From positions 1 through 64,000 of the forward strand of contig NZ_CAJYTI010000008.1 in NCBI RefSeq assembly GCF_913777625.1: a DNA stretch of 64,000 nt, in the 5' to 3' direction. Each line of letters starts with the position of its first letter. Within the stretch, counting starts at the first letter, position 1. The position numbers and the translations under genes were made by a program. Positions 38,831 through 49,015 of this stretch are shown piece after piece. The notes under the pieces were generated by a model that was not told the origin of the DNA, ran no database searches, and worked only from the letters and a program-made list of their open reading frames with translations. The stretch comes from an uncultured Sphingomonas sp. (GTDB taxonomy: Bacteria; Pseudomonadota; Alphaproteobacteria; Sphingomonadales; Sphingomonadaceae).

Positions 38831-41800
38831 ATGGTAGGGTTTGCGTCGTCGTTGCGCCGGCGTCGTCTGTCGCTCGCGTTGAGCACGAGCACGTTTGCGT
38901 GTGGTATGATGGTTCCGGCACTGGCGCAGGCACAATGTACTCCGGAGCCGACTGTTGCCAACGGCACGACGACCTGCGCCGGCACCGATACGAACGGCAT
39001 CCGGATTACCACGGCCAACACGACGCTGAACATCGCCGGCGGCGCGGTGGTCTCCAATACCGGCGCACCTGCCGTTATCGTGGACGTTTCGAACAGCGCC
39101 TATTATTCGAACTACGCGACCATCGCGGTAAGCGGCCGCGTATCCAGCGATACGCAAAGCGGCATCCTGCTGACGAGCGGGGCTGCCTCCCAGTATAGCG
39201 GCACCACGACGCAGCTTTCGCTCAAGCTCGATCAGGGCGCTTCGGTATCCGGGACGACCGCGCTCGCGATGCAACAGACGGCGGGCAACACCTCCGCCTA
39301 TCTGATCGCGAGTATCGACAATGCCGGCACGCTGAGCGGCACCTCTGGGGTCGCCGTGCGCGGCGACGTCGTCGCGGCACCCTATGGCTATGCCACCAGT
39401 TATTCGGGGCTCAGCGCGCTCACCAACAGGGCAAGCGGCGTTATTTCGGGCAGCGTCATCGGGCCCGTCGGCACGGTCACCAATGCAGGCCTGATCGATG
39501 GCGGCTCGAACAGCGCGTTCACGCCCGGCGCGGCGGGGGCCAGCTACTCCTATCAGATATCGAGCGGCACCTGGACGAACACCGGCACCATCCAGTCGAA
39601 CAGCGCAGCCGCTACCATCATCTCGTCGACGATCAGCAGCCTGACAAACAACGGGACGATCGCCAATAGCGGCTCCGGGGCAGCGCTGAATTCCACCTAT
39701 CTGGATATCCAGAACCAGGCCGGCGGGGGGATCAGCAGCGCCGGTAGCGCCGCCATTGTCAGCAGCAATTACCTGCGGCTGGTGAACGCCGGCACGGTGA
39801 CCGGCAATGTCGTGACCGGCAACAGCGGCAGCATTGTCGATTCCTCGGGAGGGACGATCAACGGCTCGGTGCTCTTCGGATCGGGCGACGATACGCTGGT
39901 CGTGCGCTATGACGCGACCAGCGGCGCGATTGTCACCGGCATCACCGGCAGCATCAATGCGGGCGGCGGCACGAACACCGAGCAGGTGGAGTTCTCCGCA
40001 GACACGACGATAAACGCGAGCTTCGCACCGCTCGCCGGGTTCCAGCGGCTGATGCTCGATCCAGTCTCGGGCACGACGGTGACCCTGGGGTCGGGCTATG
40101 CGAGCAACCTGGGCCTGGTCCTGAGCGGCAACGGCGGCGTGGTGAACCAGGGCCGGATCACGACCAACGGCCCGGCCGTCACGGACCTTACCTATTCCTT
40201 CAATCGCAACACCTTCCGCAATGACGGCGCGATTACCGCAACGATCTCCAACTTTGGCTATGGCATCGCGCTGTCGAACCAGCGCTTCGTCAACAATGGC
40301 GCGGTGACGGTGACGGGCGGCAACGGCGTCTCGATGTCGTACAATGATCTCGTCAACACCGGCACGATCACCGCCACCGGCAATGGCGTGAACATGGACA
40401 ACGCCGTGCTGACCAACAGCGGCACGATCATCGCCGGCGGCATCGGCGCGATGTTCAACGGCAATGTCGGCTACACCGCGTCGAACAGCGGCACGATCCG
40501 TGGTGTCACCGCCGGCGTGAGCACCTACATCTACCTCACGAACACGGGCACGATCAGTTCGCCGGGCGTGGGTGTGCAGGTGCAGCCCTATGGCTATCTG
40601 ATCAACGGCGCGGGCGGCGTGGTGAACGGCGGCACTGGCGGTGCGGTGACGGTCAACTCGTTCAATGCCGGCGTAGCGAACGCCGGCACGATCAACGGCG
40701 ACGTGCGGTTCAACGGATATGGCTCAGGCAACAACCTGACCTATTTCGCGCTGAGCGGCGGCACGCTGAACGGCAATTTGAGCCTCAGCGGCGCAACGCT
40801 GGTCACCGACATCGTCAACAAGGGCCCCGGCGCCTTTGCCGGCATCACCGGCACCGTCACCGCCGATCGATACTCGGCGCTGCGCTATGCGGTCAACGCC
40901 GACGCCAATGTAGCGCTCGCGTCGGGCAATGTCGGGCCGTTCAGCAATGTCGGCTATCAGCTGGTCAACGGCGCCAAGCTGACGCTCACCGCGTCGTCTA
41001 CGCAGACCTCGGCTACCAGCCTGCAACTCGCCGGCACGGGCACCGTCGACCTGAATGCGAACATCGCGGTAACCGACACCTCGGCGATCCAGTCGTCCGG
41101 CGCGCTGACCTACCCAGGAATGCCCGGTAGCGGCAGCAGCAGTACGCCATCGCTGTCGATCACCAGCCGCGGCACGATCACCGTGACGCGTGCGACCGGC
41201 ACGACCAACTACAATAGTGCGGTCGGCGCGAGCCTTTTGTCCGGTGACAGCTTCACCAATCTCGGCACGATCGCCGTTACCGATCGCAACACCAACGCCT
41301 TTGCCACCGCGATCAGCGGCGGTGCCAGCATTACCAATGCGGGCACGATCCTGCTCGACGGCGGCGTCGGTATCTCCGGCAGCTACAGCAAGACGCAGAT
41401 CGTCAACAGCGGCACGATCCGCCAGGTCGCGAACGGCGCCCAATCCGTCGGCGTTTCCGGGTCGTTCAACCTGACCAACAGCGGCACCATCCAGGTGGGC
41501 GGCACGGCGGTCGTCGCCTATAACCAGAACGGGATCGTCAACAGCGGCACCATCGCCAGCAGCGGCGGCATCGCAATCTCCGGCAGCGACTCCTCGACCA
41601 GCGCCGCGATCAGCAACCTCGCCGGCGGCGCGATCATCGGGACCGGCGGCACCGCGGTACGGCTCTATTCGGGCACATTCGTCAATGCCGGCGCGGTCAC
41701 CGGCACGGTCGATATGGGCTATGGCTACCCCTATTATGCGGGCAGCGCCACGCGATCCTATGCCAGCAGCGCGTTCGTCGCGGCGGGCGGCACGATCGCC

Positions 41801-44800
41801 GGCGACCTGCGCTTCGGCGATGGTAACGACCTGCTGCTGCAGACCGGCGACACGACCGGCGTGTCCGGCACGATCGACGGCGGTGCAGGGACGAACATCT
41901 ACGGCCGCGCGTTCAGCAGCAGCAAGACGGTCGCACTCGGCACGGCGGGGCTCGTCAATTTCCAGGATCTGCTCGTTCAGGCGAGCGGTGCCGACACCGT
42001 GGTCACCACCACCGGCGCGGCAAGCGGTACTCTCTACGTGCTGGGCAATGGCAGCATCGCCAACCAGGCCAATGTCAGCGGCGGGCTGATCGTCGGTATC
42101 TCCAACGCCTTTGGTTATTATTCGCCCGTCAACGCGCTGCTGCCCACGGGTCAGGTGCTGGCATCGCTCACCAATGGCGGCACGATCGGCGGCAGCGTCT
42201 CGGCGACGGTCGGCAGCTTCGGCAACAGCGGCGCCATCAATGGCGGTGTGTTCGCAACGCTGGCCAGCTTCACCAACAGCGGCAGCGTCAGTTCGTCGGG
42301 CAGCTATGGTGCGACGGTGTCTCTATACGGCGATACGACACTCTCCTTCGCCAACAGTGGCACGGTGACGCTACCGCAATCGAGTTCCGCCTACCCGCCT
42401 TATTACTACTGGTACGGGTGGTACCCCTACTACCCGACCACGGCCGTCACCCTGAGTGCCGGCAGCGACCTTGCGTTCGCCAACAGCGGCACGATCCTCG
42501 GAGGCGTGCTCGCAACTGCGGGTTATGCCGGCACCAGCACGACTTCCGGATCGACGACCGCGACCAACAGCGGCACGATCTCGAGCAGCAGCTGGAACCC
42601 GGCGCTCTCGATCGGGACGGGCGGGGCACTGTCGGGAGCCGCGCAGGTTACCAACAGCGGCACGATCCGCGCGCAAGGATCGGATGCCAGCTTCGGCAGC
42701 GCCACGGCCCTTTCCGTCTATGGTAACTATGCGACGACGACGGTCGCCAACAGCGGCACCATCTCGGCCGCTGCGACGAGCAGCGCGCCCTCGACGCCGA
42801 GCAGCGCCACGGCGATTTCCATCGCTACCGGCATGGCCGGCACCGTCACCAACGCGGCGGCCGGCAAGATCACGGCGGAGGCGGACCGCGCCTTCGCCGT
42901 AGCGATCAGCAGCGGCGGCGCGCTGAACCTCACCAATGCCGGCACGATCAGCGCCAAGGGCAAGACGCTGTCCTACGCCGTGTGGGGCGACACCGCCGAC
43001 GACCGCGTGACCAACACCGGCACGATCACCGGCGACATCGTCCTCGGCAGCGGCGCCGACACGGTCGTCAACGCCGGTACGATCGTCGGCGCGGTTTCGC
43101 TGGGCGACGGCAATGACAGCTTCGTGCAGAATGGCGGTGGCAGCGTGAGCGGCCTGATCGACGGCGGCGCGGGTACGAACAGCTTCACCGTCTCGGGCGG
43201 CACCGAAGCGGCACCAGCGCTGTTCGGCGATATCCGCAACTTCCAGCGCTTCACCCAGACCGGCGGTTTTGCCCGCATCGGCGGCACCGCCGTGTTCGGT
43301 GCGATCGACATGACCGGCGGCCGCCTGGTCGGCCAGGCAGGCTCGGTGATCACCTCGCCGCAGATCAACGTCGGGCAGGGGGCGACCTTCGGTTCGGCAG
43401 GCATCGTCAACGGCAATATCGCGGTTGCCGGCACGCTCAGCCCGGGTGCTTCGCCGGGCACGATGACGGTCAACGGCAATGTCGCGCTGGCCGGCACCTC
43501 CACGTCGCTGTTCGAACTCTCCGCGGCCACGTCGGATCGGTTGGTGGTGAACGGCACGCTGTCGATCGCGCCGGGCGCCACGCTGCAACTCGTCCGCATC
43601 GGCAATCTGCGCCAGGGTAGCTTCACCCCGCTGTTCACCGCGACCGGCGGCATCACCGGCAGCTTCACCACCGTGCAGCAGCCGAGCGATCCGCTCGGCA
43701 TCGTGGTGGTGCGCGGCGGCGCGATCCAACTGATCGGCGCCTTCCGCGACCCGGGTACCGCGGGGCTGCAGACGAGCGCCAGCATCGCCTATCTCAATGC
43801 GACGCTGGCGGCGCAGCCTGCGGACAGCGTCCTGTTCAACGGGCTCTCCGCGCTCGTCACCGCCGACGATGCGGCGAACGCCCACGCCTTCGCGCGGCTG
43901 ACCCCGCAGCCCTATGCGGCGGCGGTGCAGACGCAGGTGGATGACGCGGTGGCACTGGCGACGGCCACCCGCGGCTCGGGCTTCGCGGCGACCGGCGACA
44001 CCCCCCATGCCTTCACCTTCGGCGCGACGCTGGGCCAATGGCACCGGCTGAGCGACGATGCGAAGACCGGTAGCGTGGCGGCGCGTTCGCGCACCTACGG
44101 CCTGCTCGGCGGGATCGGAGTCGGCGATGCGGCGTGGAGCATGGGGGCGTTCGGCGGCTATCTTAACGACCACCAGTATCTCGATGCGCTCGGCGCTCAC
44201 ACGCGCGCCAATGGTGTGGTGGGCGGGGTGCAGGCGCGGGCACGGACCGCCGGCGGCCTCAGCCTCGCTGGTTCGGTCTCCTACATCGCCACCGTTGCGA
44301 CGACGAGCCGAGCGCTGCCGGTCGGTACCACCAGCGGCCGCTACGATCTCCACAGCTGGGTGTTCGACGGATCGCTGGCACGCGCGTTCGCGGTGCAGGG
44401 CGGCTGGGCCGTGCGGCCGCAGATCGGCATCACCTATGTCCACACCGTCCGCGATCGGCTTGCGGAGCGGGGGGGCAGCCCGTTCGCGCTGACCGTCCGC
44501 CGCGACCGCAACGTGGCGGGTTTCGCGGACGGCGCGCTGTCCTTCGGCCGTGCGGACGAATCGACCGCAGCGTTCCGGCCGTTCGTGTCGTTCGGCCTGC
44601 GCTATCAGATCGAGGGGCTGCGCTCGGACGCGCTGGGCGGGTATGCGGGCGGTGCGCTGGCGCTGCAGGGCTACAGCGCAGCGCGGGCGCGGGTGGTCGG
44701 GACCGCGGCGGGTGGCGTCAGCTATCGCCTGCCGCACGGCGTCGAGCTGTTCGCCACGGGCTCGTCGCAGACCGGCACCGACGATCATCAGGAAACGCTG

Positions 44801-44827
44801 TCCGGCGGCGTTCGCCTGCGTTTCTAA
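38831..44827 (+). CDS. Classical (type Va) autotransporter adhesin with NSG-repeat passenger
   Basis: The 1,998-residue protein has a signal peptide (MVGFASSLRRRRLSLALSTS, ending near ALAQAQ). Its passenger of about 1,690 residues is full of NSGTI, NTGTI and NAGTI turns typical of a beta-helix. A C-terminal autotransporter barrel (about 1727-1998, from FTFGATLGQWHRLSDD) ends in RLRF. The start ATG 38831 follows AGGGGG; the frame is open 80 codons upstream without support. At about 1188-1202 an odd aromatic insert, YPPYYYWYGWYPYYP, interrupts the helix. It probably acts in adhesion or biofilm formation. Confidence 0.9.
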   Translation: MVGFASSLRRRRLSLALSTSTFACGMMVPALAQAQCTPEPTVANGTTTCAGTDTNGIRITTANTTLNIAGGAVVSNTGAPAVIVDVSNSAYYSNYATIAVSGRVSSDTQSGILLTSGAASQYSGTTTQLSLKLDQGASVSGTTALAMQQTAGNTSAYLIASIDNAGTLSGTSGVAVRGDVVAAPYGYATSYSGLSALTNRASGVISGSVIGPVGTVTNAGLIDGGSNSAFTPGAAGASYSYQISSGTWTNTGTIQSNSAAATIISSTISSLTNNGTIANSGSGAALNSTYLDIQNQAGGGISSAGSAAIVSSNYLRLVNAGTVTGNVVTGNSGSIVDSSGGTINGSVLFGSGDDTLVVRYDATSGAIVTGITGSINAGGGTNTEQVEFSADTTINASFAPLAGFQRLMLDPVSGTTVTLGSGYASNLGLVLSGNGGVVNQGRITTNGPAVTDLTYSFNRNTFRNDGAITATISNFGYGIALSNQRFVNNGAVTVTGGNGVSMSYNDLVNTGTITATGNGVNMDNAVLTNSGTIIAGGIGAMFNGNVGYTASNSGTIRGVTAGVSTYIYLTNTGTISSPGVGVQVQPYGYLINGAGGVVNGGTGGAVTVNSFNAGVANAGTINGDVRFNGYGSGNNLTYFALSGGTLNGNLSLSGATLVTDIVNKGPGAFAGITGTVTADRYSALRYAVNADANVALASGNVGPFSNVGYQLVNGAKLTLTASSTQTSATSLQLAGTGTVDLNANIAVTDTSAIQSSGALTYPGMPGSGSSSTPSLSITSRGTITVTRATGTTNYNSAVGASLLSGDSFTNLGTIAVTDRNTNAFATAISGGASITNAGTILLDGGVGISGSYSKTQIVNSGTIRQVANGAQSVGVSGSFNLTNSGTIQVGGTAVVAYNQNGIVNSGTIASSGGIAISGSDSSTSAAISNLAGGAIIGTGGTAVRLYSGTFVNAGAVTGTVDMGYGYPYYAGSATRSYASSAFVAAGGTIAGDLRFGDGNDLLLQTGDTTGVSGTIDGGAGTNIYGRAFSSSKTVALGTAGLVNFQDLLVQASGADTVVTTTGAASGTLYVLGNGSIANQANVSGGLIVGISNAFGYYSPVNALLPTGQVLASLTNGGTIGGSVSATVGSFGNSGAINGGVFATLASFTNSGSVSSSGSYGATVSLYGDTTLSFANSGTVTLPQSSSAYPPYYYWYGWYPYYPTTAVTLSAGSDLAFANSGTILGGVLATAGYAGTSTTSGSTTATNSGTISSSSWNPALSIGTGGALSGAAQVTNSGTIRAQGSDASFGSATALSVYGNYATTTVANSGTISAAATSSAPSTPSSATAISIATGMAGTVTNAAAGKITAEADRAFAVAISSGGALNLTNAGTISAKGKTLSYAVWGDTADDRVTNTGTITGDIVLGSGADTVVNAGTIVGAVSLGDGNDSFVQNGGGSVSGLIDGGAGTNSFTVSGGTEAAPALFGDIRNFQRFTQTGGFARIGGTAVFGAIDMTGGRLVGQAGSVITSPQINVGQGATFGSAGIVNGNIAVAGTLSPGASPGTMTVNGNVALAGTSTSLFELSAATSDRLVVNGTLSIAPGATLQLVRIGNLRQGSFTPLFTATGGITGSFTTVQQPSDPLGIVVVRGGAIQLIGAFRDPGTAGLQTSASIAYLNATLAAQPADSVLFNGLSALVTADDAANAHAFARLTPQPYAAAVQTQVDDAVALATATRGSGFAATGDTPHAFTFGATLGQWHRLSDDAKTGSVAARSRTYGLLGGIGVGDAAWSMGAFGGYLNDHQYLDALGAHTRANGVVGGVQARARTAGGLSLAGSVSYIATVATTSRALPVGTTSGRYDLHSWVFDGSLARAFAVQGGWAVRPQIGITYVHTVRDRLAERGGSPFALTVRRDRNVAGFADGALSFGRADESTAAFRPFVSFGLRYQIEGLRSDALGGYAGGALALQGYSAARARVVGTAAGGVSYRLPHGVELFATGSSQTGTDDHQETLSGGVRLRF

Positions 44828-44839
44828 GGCAAGGGAGGG

Positions 44840-44872
44840 CGCGTGGTGTGGTCGGTCCGCGAGCACCACGCG
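44840..44872 (+). terminator. Hairpin after autotransporter gene
   Basis: A 9-bp stem CGCGTGGTG/CACCACGCG with a 15-base loop starts 13 bases after the autotransporter stop. No T-run follows, so this is a weak candidate. Confidence 0.4.
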
Positions 44873-44933
44873 GCCTCCGTGCCCGCGCACCCGGCGCTCG
44901 GCTGCGGCGCGCTAGGACGCGCCCGCGAACGCG

Positions 44934-44959
44934 CTGGGCACCCAGCTCATTGGAAAATT
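44934..44959 (+). repeat. Imperfect 26-bp direct repeat, left copy
   Basis: It matches 47617-47642 at 22 of 26 positions, with shared core CATTGG and A-rich end. It contains a perfect dyad GCTGGGCACCCAGC (44933-44946). The two copies bracket a block of gene debris. Confidence 0.6.
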
Positions 44960-45014
44960 GGCAGCGATCTTCACCCGCACCCACCCTGCCAATTGCCCCA
45001 ATCTCACGCCGGTC

Positions 45015-45455
45015 TCAGCCTCCGGTAACGGCGGACCAATCCAGTGCGAACCGGGCCAGATATTTCCGCAGCCGATCGGCATCGTTGGCTGATGTTCTGC
45101 GCGTGCGGGACGCGGCGAACAAGGTTCGCCCGGCTTCTGAAAGCGAACGGCTCCGGCGGCAGGTATGGACGACGGCGGCAAGCTGCACGCGATCGAAGGG
45201 GTCGATTTCTGCCAGCGCCGCCGCCGTCAGCACTTCTGCCAGAATGTCGTCTTCCTCCTGCGTCTGCCCGGACCACAGGCGTGCGAGCCGGTCGACTTCC
45301 GCCCCGACGGCATCGGTGTCGATCCGCTCCTTGGGGCTGAGCGTGGCCATGCGGGTGACGCTTGCGGCGAGGTCGCGGAAATTGCCCGGCCAGCGCGCCG
45401 CCGGGCTGGTTGCGAAGGCGAGATAGCGCTGGCGAGCCTCCTTGTTGAAGCTCAC
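45015..45455 (-). pseudogene. rtcR: C-terminal remnant of RtcR-type sigma-54 activator
   Basis: About 146 residues read SFNKEARQRYLAFATSPAAR, then WPGNFRDLAASVTRMATLSP, and end in a Fis-like helical tail. This matches the C-terminus of RtcR, the sigma-54-dependent activator of the RNA-repair rtcBA operon. The whole CARF and AAA+ portion is missing: upstream of about 45470 the minus strand no longer codes for it, because an unrelated plus-strand fragment begins there. No rtcB or rtcA gene is present. The first codon listed, GTG 45455, is only the first in-frame start. Confidence 0.8.
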
Positions 45456-45944
45456 CCGGTCGCCTTCCTGCCCGAACGCGAGGTGACGCTGTTTACCGGC
45501 GCAGGGGGCACGAACAAGTCGACGTTCGGGCTACAGCTGCAGTCCGCCGTATCCGTGCGCGAAGACGGTTGGGCGCAGCGGGGCGGCGTCGATCGCGTGC
45601 TGACGCTCAAGTGCGGCCGCACCTACACGGTGGACGAGAAGATCCGCACCGAGGACTGGCCCGACATTCTGCTCGAGCAGTGGAGCGACGAAGCGCGGCG
45701 GTCGCCCGGATGGGTCCAGAAGCCGTTGGCATGTGACTTCATCGCCTACGCCTACGCGCCATCCGGTGTCTGCTTCCTGCTGCCCGCGGCGCCGCTGCAA
45801 CGCGCGTGGCGGCAGAATGGACGTAAGTGGGTAGAGCTTTACGGTCGTTCTAGAGCCCGTAACCCGGGATACACTTCTGTTAGCGTGCCTGTGCCGCAGC
45901 ATGTGGTGATGCAGGCGATCATCGAGGCTATGTATTTGCCTTAA
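45453..45944 (+). pseudogene. Chimera of RepA-like ATPase fragment and phage-type hypothetical protein
   Basis: The plus-strand frame starts HPVAFLPEREVTLFTGAGGT then NKSTFGLQLQS, the Walker A start of a RepA/AAA_25-like ATPase, but the rest of that enzyme is absent. Near 45560-45590 it switches to GGVDRVLTLKCGRTYTVDEK, then WPDILLEQWSDEARRSPGW and KPLACDFIAYAYAP. This resembles the C-terminal part of hypothetical proteins seen in phage-like regions; a D-E-K motif hints at a nuclease fold. No start or ribosome site fits. I read it as a deletion fusion left by element decay. Confidence 0.65.
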
Positions 45945-46128
45945 GGTTTGGAGCACGTCGACGATCGTCAGGATGTGATTTTCCTGTCAATCAGACACAA
46001 ATCTCGTCACCTTTCGAAGAATGTCTGAGTATGTCGATGGATCTTAGGCTTGTTCGCAGAGTTTCCTCCAAGCCTGATCTCTGCGACTAGCTCGGTCGCC
46101 CTGGTCGCACCGTTGTTGTTTGTCATGT
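45945..46128. other. Short non-coding spacer
   Basis: AT-richer sequence between the chimera and the KAP remnant; no gene, hairpin or promoter is supported. Confidence 0.4.
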
Positions 46129-47443
46129 TCATGAGCTGTTTTTTGGTATGGTGCTGGCATGCCGCATTTCATTGAACACATTGGCTATGGATTTTTCTTC
46201 TGTAGTTCCCCTGATGTCGGCCATCACAAAATTCCAGTTCATCGAGATTGATGGCGCGATGAGATTAGGGTTCACGTCCTTGATCTGGCTAATTATCAGG
46301 GGCATGCTTAGCGGAAGCAAAATGGGCCCGTCACCTGTAAGTGCCATAAACGTCTGCAGCATTTCGGTGACGGTGAAAGCATCTCTCGCGCTCAAGTCGT
46401 AGGCTTTGATGTAATCAGCTATCAGTTTTGCCGGCTCTTCATTGTGGTGAAAACCCGGGTTGTCGTTGTAGAGGACCGGCGGCGCCGTGAGGCGAGCGGT
46501 TGGGATGCCAAGGTCGGCGCAAAGTTTTTCAACGAGTGGCTTTAGAGCGGTCTCTTTAAGAACATAGCGACGGTTAAAAAATCTCCGCAGATATGAGTGA
46601 GAATCGAAGCCGGCGCCGTAAGCAGCGCTCACAGAATGAGCCAGCTGTTGCCCGTGCAAGCCCAGCACGAACGCAACTCCAGGAACGTCGAATAGGTGCT
46701 TCAATTCCTCGAGCACCTTGATGGCGTAGGTCGGCCTGCACCGGTCTAGCTCATCGATCACTATTGTGATCGGAAGCTTCATCCCAGCTTCACTCAAGGT
46801 TTCGACGATCTGCGATAATCCTTGTTTCATCTCGGAAATCGCTGCTTGTCCCTCCCGGAAACGGGCGATCCGCCCCTCCATCGAGGTGGCCATGGGCGCT
46901 CCGAAGCCAGATGCTACTGCGTCAACGGCATCGTTGCTGCCGTCCTTTATGCTGTCCTTTGCAAGATCTCGCACCACATCGCCGCCGGCCGAAAGAGCTT
47001 CGCCAAGAGCTTCCGCGCCACTGCCCATGATGACAAAGCTAGCTGCTCTTTTCGCGAGGCCTACCCCCCACAATTTTGGCAACGCGGCCCGCGCGAGCAC
47101 GAAATTCGCTCATCCGCTCCGCGAGGTCTCGACTGCGATCCACCTAAGGTTCGAGAGCCTTGTCTAGCGTTGCGACCAGGGCAACCATCGGTTGATCTTC
47201 GAGATCGTCGACCCACGCGTCTACGAAAGCGACGGCATGCTCAAGGGCCATATGCCTAGCGAGGCGACGGAGGAAGTATGATTTCCCAAGACCGTAGGAA
47301 GCATCGACGGCCAGCACGTGCGCATGGCCTTCGTCACGGATGGAAGGGCGCGTCGTGACGCTCTCGAGATAGCCAATCAGATCTTCGGCTTCTTCCCGCC
47401 TGTTGAAAAGGTCGCCGCCCCAAATCTCATCAATCGTTTCCAT
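46129..47443 (-). pseudogene. KAP-family P-loop NTPase, broken by nonsense codon and frameshift
   Basis: The N-terminal part (from ATG 47443) has Walker A AVDASYGLGKSYFLRRLAR and ends at TAG 47146-47144. Reading on in the same frame gives VDRSRDLAERMSEFRARAGR, expected KAP sequence, so the stop is an internal nonsense mutation. At a C6 run (47064-47069) the frame shifts; the next frame continues GLAKRAASFVIMGSGAEALG, then Walker B ITIVIDELDRCRPTYAIKVL and the FFNRRYVL segment, ending at 46129. KAP NTPases occur in phage-defence settings. Two lesions indicate decay, although the homopolymer could be a sequencing error. Confidence 0.85.
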
Positions 47444-47941
47444 TCAGCCCCCGACTCGCTGCTCTCGATCGGACCGCGGCGAAATCGTCGGAGTTAGCGC
47501 CAGCTAGCGCGTCGTGCTTGCTCCGTGATTGCCGATACAAGAATCCGCCCCCATCATTAACGGCAACCGCATGGAAAAAATGTCGGAAAACCGTTGGCGC
47601 ACCCGAGGTGAAAGCGTTGGGCACTCAGATCATTGGGAAATTTTCGTCAACAGGACCACTTGATAGTGGATACCCATCCTGACGTCCGAAGAGTTTGATT
47701 ATGCGAAGCGCGATTGCTGTAGGCCAGTGGACACGGCGGGAAGGTCGATGTGGGCCTTCGCGCGCTCTTTCTCTGTTCCACGGAGGCACGGTAGGAAGTG
47801 CCTCAGCTTCGGCGCTGGCCGGGCAGCTTTGGCTTTATCGACCGCGGGTGGCAGCGTTATTCGCCAGCATGTGAACGGCGCCGGACACACCGCGCCCGCC
47901 AACATGAACGAGGCGTCCGACGTCGAGAAATTTGGCGGCGA
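47444..47941. other. Non-coding spacer with right repeat copy
   Basis: No gene is supported; the few short frames lack starts and recognisable products. The right copy of the 26-bp repeat is at 47617-47642. Confidence 0.5.
47617..47642 (+). repeat. Imperfect 26-bp direct repeat, right copy
   Basis: It matches 44934-44959 at 22 of 26 positions in the same orientation, about 2.7 kb away. The dyad of the left copy is degraded here. Confidence 0.6.
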
Positions 47942-49015
47942 TCAGCCGATGTGGTCCATCGCCGTGCAGATATGGTAGAGCGAACTGGCGGGTATGTAGG
48001 TGACCAAGGGATCGCCCGTTGGATCAACATGATCTATCCACCCGCCCGGATGCGCTGAGGCAAAGAAGCGGCACCATGTCGCGTCCAGAACCAGGTTGCG
48101 CGCCGCATTCTGCAATACCCGTGCGGCTTCCATCGCAGGCCATAGCCGGCAACTTGCCGCGATCACGCCGTCCGGCCCGATCCGGTCGACGATGCGCCCA
48201 TCGGCGGCAGTGCCGCGCAGGGCTTGCCGCAGGAGCCGCGTCTTCCTGTCGTTCGTATCGAGGCCGGTAATGGCAGCGGTGCGTTCGAGCAGCCAGATCC
48301 ATTCGAAGTGGTGTCCCGGTTCGAAGGCGCGTGCGGGGTTCACAGGGGTCCAGTCCGCCGCGAATTCTTCGGTCAGCACGTCGTCGTCGGCAGACAGAAA
48401 ACATGCATCGAACAAGGCGATCATGGCGGCGATGCGGGAGGTGAAGTCGCCGCACGCCCCGGTTTCTTGCAGCGCCAGCAGCGATTCGAGCAGATGCATA
48501 TGCGGATTCTGTCGTCGCGGCAGGATCGTTTCCGGCCAGGCCTCGGCATAGCCTCCCATAGGGTGCGCCAGCGCCTGATCCATGAAGCCAAGCGTCCGAT
48601 GCACCAAGGCAATGAGGCGCGGTGCAGGGTCGAGCTGGATCAGCGCCGCCAATGCCAGCAGGACGAAGGCATGGGCGTAGAGATCGCGACGATCGTCTGC
48701 GACGTCGCCGCGTCGGGTGCAGGAAAATGCCCAGCCCGGCCGCCCACCGGCCTGCCAGTAGCGGGCGATCATGATTTCGCCGGCACGCCGGGCAAGATCG
48801 CCGCCGCTCGGGAACCAGCCACGGCGCGCGGCGGTCGCGAACACATAGATCTGCCGCGCCTGCACCATCAGCCGGCGCGGCACGTCGGGCTGCGGTCTGC
48901 CGTCCAGCGCAAGGCGTTCGACGAAGCCGTTCTCATCCTGGCCCGCATCGTTCCACAGCGGCAGCGCCTGTCGGCGCAGCCAGTCGGTCCAGAAGGCGGG
49001 ATCTGCGGGGGTCAC
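47942..49015 (-). CDS. AGE family epimerase/isomerase
   Basis: The 357-residue protein has the (alpha/alpha)6-barrel pattern of N-acylglucosamine 2-epimerase/mannose isomerase enzymes: QARQIYVFATAARRGWF, RRDLYAHAFVLLALAAL, NPHMHLLESLLAL and EPGHHFEWIWLLER carry the usual active-site His, Arg and Glu residues. Substrate cannot be fixed from sequence. Its start GTG 49015 overlaps the GmhB stop (GTGA at 49012-49015), so it is coupled to heptose synthesis and may act on a related sugar. Confidence 0.82.
   Translation of the reverse strand: MTPADPAFWTDWLRRQALPLWNDAGQDENGFVERLALDGRPQPDVPRRLMVQARQIYVFATAARRGWFPSGGDLARRAGEIMIARYWQAGGRPGWAFSCTRRGDVADDRRDLYAHAFVLLALAALIQLDPAPRLIALVHRTLGFMDQALAHPMGGYAEAWPETILPRRQNPHMHLLESLLALQETGACGDFTSRIAAMIALFDACFLSADDDVLTEEFAADWTPVNPARAFEPGHHFEWIWLLERTAAITGLDTNDRKTRLLRQALRGTAADGRIVDRIGPDGVIAASCRLWPAMEAARVLQNAARNLVLDATWCRFFASAHPGGWIDHVDPTGDPLVTYIPASSLYHICTAMDHIG

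Noticed and set aside
42371..44890. Minus-strand open frame of 839 codons
   Set aside because: Antisense to the autotransporter passenger and barrel; no start context or family.
47727..47978. 83-codon plus-strand frame
   Set aside because: GTG start without ribosome site, overlaps the end of the AGE gene and has no recognisable product.
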